Positions 60,607 through 64,000 of a DNA stretch of 64,000 nt are shown piece after piece (positions within the stretch are counted from its first letter, which is position 1; every line of letters starts with the position of its first letter). The notes beneath the pieces were generated by a model. It did no database searches. It was not told where the DNA came from and worked only from the letters and a program-made list of their open reading frames with translations. The translations under genes and the position numbers were made by a program. The DNA is from Heliopora coerulea (Eukaryota; Cnidaria; Anthozoa; Scleralcyonacea; Helioporidae), in contig JASJOG010000096.1 in NCBI GenBank assembly GCA_030142905.1, positions 620,001 to 684,000 on the forward strand, read 5' to 3'.

Positions 60607-61059
60607 GACGTTCATAAAATACAAAACAGTGGTAACTCTGAATACTGTCAACATTTTTTTATTGAACATTATTTACGTTTCGACTAAGTTTTAGTCATCT
60701 TCAGGAATGCTACAGGAAAACGCGGTGACAGCTATATTTGTAGGCGATAGTAGTGAGTAATGTGCTGTTAATAGAAAATTACCAAATCTTTTGACACTTT
60801 TGTTCCGTGGTTTAGCGACGGGCTTTGTCGGCGGATGACGAGGGTCTTTTTATTTAGGATTAGTTGAGTTGGATTACATTCTATCTTTGTATTTATGTCA
60901 GGAGAAAGTTTAGTTGGAGTTTTTAAGTATTCAACGTGTTCATAGGATTTAATATGTTTGTAGATTTCAGAATTTGGGTTCGTAGCGTGTTACGTAGATA
61001 ATGTTCAATAAAAACATGTTGACAATATTCAGAGTTACCGTAGTTTTGTATTTCATCAG
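60607..61059 (-). repeat. Penelope-tail-like element with inverted terminal copies
   Basis: GTTCATAAAATACAAAACAG through ATTGAACATTATTTACG (60609-60677) is mirrored at 60992-61059. Between them on the minus strand is CTGAAGA, a GACTAA/TTAGTC stem and GAAACG (60676-60704), a hammerhead-like core. Confidence 0.65.
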
Positions 61060-61527
61060 AATGCTCAGCGGTTCCCATAGTTTCTAGACGTTCATAAAAT
61101 GGCAGAAATCTCACACGAGAGAGAAAGGCGACGTATACGTGTTAAAATAGAATAAAACAGAAATAGAATAAAAAGACTGATTTTCACAAAATTGGAAGTG
61201 AATATTTTTGTTGTGTCGTAAACTAACAAAACACACAAAATTTGGTTCGCATTTTGCGACGCGAATCTGCCTATCTGCATCTTTGTACGTGCCAGGTTAA
61301 TGGTATCACAGACGGCAGCCGAAACATGCGTCAAGCTCAAATCCACTGAAAATGTTTCTGACCTCCAAACAGGAATCGAGCTTGTAACTTTTCGATGTTC
61401 AGTGAATGCTGTAATTAGTGAGCCACCATAGTTATTGTACGAGTGAAGGCAAGAGTGAGTGTCTTTGACTACCCAAAACTCATTTAACAGCGACTTAGGG
61501 GCATAAGTACTTAATTGGGGGGCGAAG

Positions 61528-61815
61528 GGAAGCTGGTAACACAGTGGTAGCGCGCGTGTCTCTCACCTCTGTGACAAGGGTCCGACTCCGGCTCCGTGCA
61601 GTTATCTGGTTAAAATTACCTTGGTCACATGTAAGAAGAATGTTGTGTAGTTTGACTCTACCAAGCATGGAACGTTTTCTCCAGGTATTCCGGTTTCCTC
61701 CTGTAGTAACACTGGACCTCTGAGGGGTGGCCCTTACTGGACCTCTAGGGAGAACAGCTTATGTAGTTGATAGGGTTATCCAGTATAAATAGAGACACTT
61801 TACTTTACCTTTACG
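61528..61815 (+). repeat. tRNA-headed SINE
   Basis: GCTGGTAACACAGTGGTAGC (A-box-like) and AGGGTCCGACTCCGG (B-box-like) lie about 40 nt apart. A body follows that is shared with 42,285-42,455 and ends in a CCAGTATAAATAGAGACACTTTA-type tail (61,781-61,803). Confidence 0.65.
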
Positions 61816-61867
61816 TTTATTTTAAGGTGACCTCTCTCTCAGTGGCTGAATGAACCATGTGGCAGCA

Positions 61868-62010
61868 ACGTTGGAATTAGGATTAGAATTAGGATTAGGG
61901 TTAGATTTAGGTTTTCGATGAGGGTAAAGATTTGGATTAGGATTTGGATTATTAATAGCAGCAGAAATGTGATTAGGGTCAAGATTAGGATTTCGATTTG
62001 GGTTAAGGTA
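61868..62010. repeat. Degenerate GATTAG/TTAGGG-like hexamer tract
   Basis: Runs of GGAATTAG, GATTAGGG, GATTTAGG and GGATTTGG, G-rich on the + strand. It resembles a degraded telomere-type or minisatellite repeat. Confidence 0.65.
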
Positions 62011-62575
62011 AATGTCAGTTTTCGTAGGGGATCATTCATCCCTAAACAGGTCATTCGTCACTACGGATAAATGATCTAGGGTCAGTCATTTCTGGGAGTC
62101 AGTCATTCCTGTGACAGCGACGTTAAGATGGCGAACTAAAGTTACGAATATGTACATTAGAGCCACAGCTTCAGCACTCAACCAACAAGCGTTTGTAACC
62201 TTTGCTCTCAATTTGAGTCTTGGTGTCTCAATGGCTGGAGCGTCCCACCAGCCCTCAGAAGGTTGTCGGTACGAAACCTGCCTGGGGGTAAGAAACATTA
62301 ACCACCTGGTTAATTTGGTTAATTGTGAAGTTATCGTTTCATAATACCCTGAGGTAAGAAACATCTTCCGAAGATTTAGACTTTCATACAGTACAGTATG
62401 TTGTAATAGTCCTACTGGCTTATTTCTCCTATTTAAAAAATCCTTCAGCAACTCATTTCTCCAACCATAACAATATGCTGATTTAAATTCATTTTGGTCA
62501 TCCGTGGAAGTGCATCTCCGTTTCTTTTCCAACTGTGAAACTCGTAATTCGATGTTTTTCTTTTTTGCTCATCAG

Positions 62576-62668
62576 AAATCATCCACCAATGATTGCAGTT
62601 GGCAGTGATGACGACAATCTATCCATTGGAGGAAAAGTACGAATGCACGAATACAATAAAACTGCTAG
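62576..62668 (+). CDS. SEH1L: SEH1 exon (PMIAVGSDD)
   Basis: The acceptor GCTCATCAG and donor GTGGGC bound 93 nt, phase 2 to 2: NHPPMIAVGSDDDNLSIGGK then VRMHEYNKTAR. P-M-I-A-V-G-S-D-D is diagnostic for SEH1. The remaining WD repeats must lie beyond 64,000. Confidence 0.88.
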
Positions 62669-63272
62669 GTGGGCAACGCATTGTGAAATTAGTGTGGTAT
62701 TGCAGTGTGCTTACCGTGCGTACGTAATTTGTAGATGTGCTTATTTGACTGTTTTAAGGTTTGAACACAAGAATATCCAAGTCGCTTCGACCTCTGACTT
62801 ACATCTGCCCGCACCATGATAATTAGATTAATCAAGATTATTTCATGGCTGTGGTAGCGAGCAATCCGAATACGGAAATCCTACAATTTGATTGGTACAT
62901 AAGCGGTCGGATATTTCCCGTATTGCCCGTCCAGGAGGGAAATTTAGAAAAGCCTTGCTTATGTCAAAAAATAATTAAAATTCTTGACAAAATATGAAGT
63001 GTAAGTGTATTACGAATAATCAGAAAAGGAAAAGTAACTGTGCAGAATGAAGTTGGTGAAAAGATTCCATATCAAATGACGACAGAATTGCAAGTGTTTA
63101 CATTTTGACGTTCTGTTCTTTTGCACTTATGAATTATATTTCACAAAAGCCATATAATGAACTACTTATTAACCTCGCTTGTTCCGTCTGTAGTAGTGAA
63201 ATATTAGAGACATTGGACCGATATTACACTAGTACAGACCTCAAGCTCGATCTATAAGTAATTATTACTAGG

Positions 63273-63686
63273 TTAACTAGAATAAAATCCGGTGCCAGCA
63301 GACAACTTTATAAAATAAAGTAAAAAACAAATTCCGAAAAACAATGTCATCTTGAAAACCCAAGATATGAATCAAAAACAAGACGACGAATGATTGCGAT
63401 GATATTTCGACTTTATTGCAAACTGTGGACTCGATAGCTCAACAGGTAGAGAGGCGGACCGGTATCCCGAAGGTGCGAGTTCAAATTCCGCTCGAGTCAA
63501 CATTTTTCAGTTGACTTCGGCAGTGTAGGTTAATTTTGAAGTTTCGTTTCAGAATACCCTGAGGATGATGCAATAAAGTCGAAATATCATCGCAATCATT
63601 CGTCGTCTTGTTTTTAACTCATATTTTGGGTTTTCAAGATGTCATTGTTTTTCGGAATTTGTTTTTTACTTTATTAACTAGAATAA
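63273..63686 (-). repeat. Palindromic Penelope-tail-like insertion, copy C (388 bp) with 13-bp TSD and SINE loop
   Basis: TTAACTAGAATAA occurs at 63273-63285 and 63674-63686. The insertion carries the family tag (GCCAGCAGACAACTTTA) and palindrome arms about 63309-63420 and 63565-63673 (AAAAAACAAATTCCGAAAAA and complement). The loop holds a tRNA-like sequence and its SINE body. Confidence 0.85.
63428..63540 (+). repeat. tRNA-like SINE in the loop of copy C
   Basis: 63428-63434 GACTCGA pairs perfectly with 63492-63498 TCGAGTC as an acceptor stem. TAGCTCAACAGG (A-box) and GAGTTCAAATTCC (B-box) are well placed. The anticodon stem does not pair and position 33 is not T, so it is a SINE head and not a working tRNA gene. 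Confidence 0.65.
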
Positions 63687-64000
63687 CCAGGTTTACGAGG
63701 ACAAGGATGATAACTAAGATCAGCAATGTTAAACTGTGGATTAAATAAAGATAATAAAATCCAAAAACAATTGCTGCTAAAACAATCACCTATTGATCGG
63801 TAAATATCGTGGAATAAATTAATCCCCTCGTTTTGTTTCGGGAATTATTCCACAGTATTCATTTGTCTTCGGCGAGAAATTGTTAAATATTTTTTAACAG
63901 GAAACTTTTTGCAATGGGAAATTTTTGCGGACGTTGTAGAGCAGGGGTTCTCAACAAGGGGGTAATTACCCAAAAAGGGATAATTCAGGCTATCTCGGGG

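Larger units (their letters stand above)
59736..62575. other. SEH1 intron with several repeats
   Basis: Holds the inverted repeat at 60,607-61,059, a SINE at 61,528-61,815 and a degenerate hexamer tract at 61,868-62,010. Small ORFs (59475-59675, 61092-61346, 62086-62532) show no gene features. Confidence 0.5.

Noticed and set aside
63428..63499. Functional tRNA gene
   Set aside because: The acceptor stem pairs and the A and B boxes are present, but the anticodon stem does not pair, T33 is missing, and related copies lie elsewhere with the same 3' body: it is a SINE.

Overview
This looks like an AT-rich metazoan nuclear window, most probably from a cnidarian (anthozoan or coral-like). That assignment is inference from the gene and repeat content: short exons with GT-AG introns, Penelope-like elements with GIY-YIG domains, CR1/L2-type LINEs, many foldback MITEs, tRNA-derived SINEs, and an Ig receptor with a tyrosine-motif tail. 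I see no bacterial operons, rRNA or CRISPR. Most of the window is introns and repeats; real coding sequence is short exons, mostly below ORF-caller size.

Layout. (1) 1-7,400 is a repeat nest: a Penelope-like retroelement on the minus strand, split by a piggyBac-type MITE inside its RT codons, then a pogo/Tigger-like MITE and several palindromic MITEs. (2) 7,670-26,163 carries exons of an Ig-superfamily receptor, 'gene 1', on +. They are a cysteine-less V-like Ig exon, a 713-bp unit repeated about six times (17,884-22,120) in which every unit carries the same 75-nt phase 1-1 S/T-rich candidate stalk exon, a transmembrane exon, a 16-nt microexon and a short terminal exon. (3) 29,205-54,200 carries a diverged tandem paralogue, 'gene 2': an Ig exon, one stalk exon, a TM exon, the same microexon, and two cytoplasmic exons with four Y-x-x-[ILV] motifs, including an ITIM-like VTYVNL and an ITSM-like TNYADI. 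Introns as well as exons align between about 22.3-26.1 kb and 41.7-46.4 kb, so this is a segmental duplication. A nearly complete LINE lies at 38.3-41.6 kb. (4) 56,422 to the window end holds exons of the nucleoporin/GATOR2 WD40 protein SEH1 on +, continuing past the right edge.

The two receptor copies are damaged in complementary places. Gene 1 keeps open Ig and TM exons but its tail is short and has lost its tyrosine motif. Gene 2 keeps the signalling tail but has a frameshift in the Ig exon and a 34-bp quasi-palindromic frameshifting insertion in the TM exon. Intron phases would permit read-through splicing from the gene 1 TM exon into the gene 2 tail; this is a hypothesis only.

A second theme is a family of strongly palindromic insertions (57-298, 43,787-44,219, 63,286-63,673). 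Each is flanked by an 11-13 bp target-site duplication, shares a terminal tag, and carries a hammerhead-like core (CTGANGA, stem, GAAA) of the kind known from Penelope-like elements. One has a tRNA-like SINE in its loop; another sits just upstream of the gene 2 TM exon, where gene 1 preserves the empty site.
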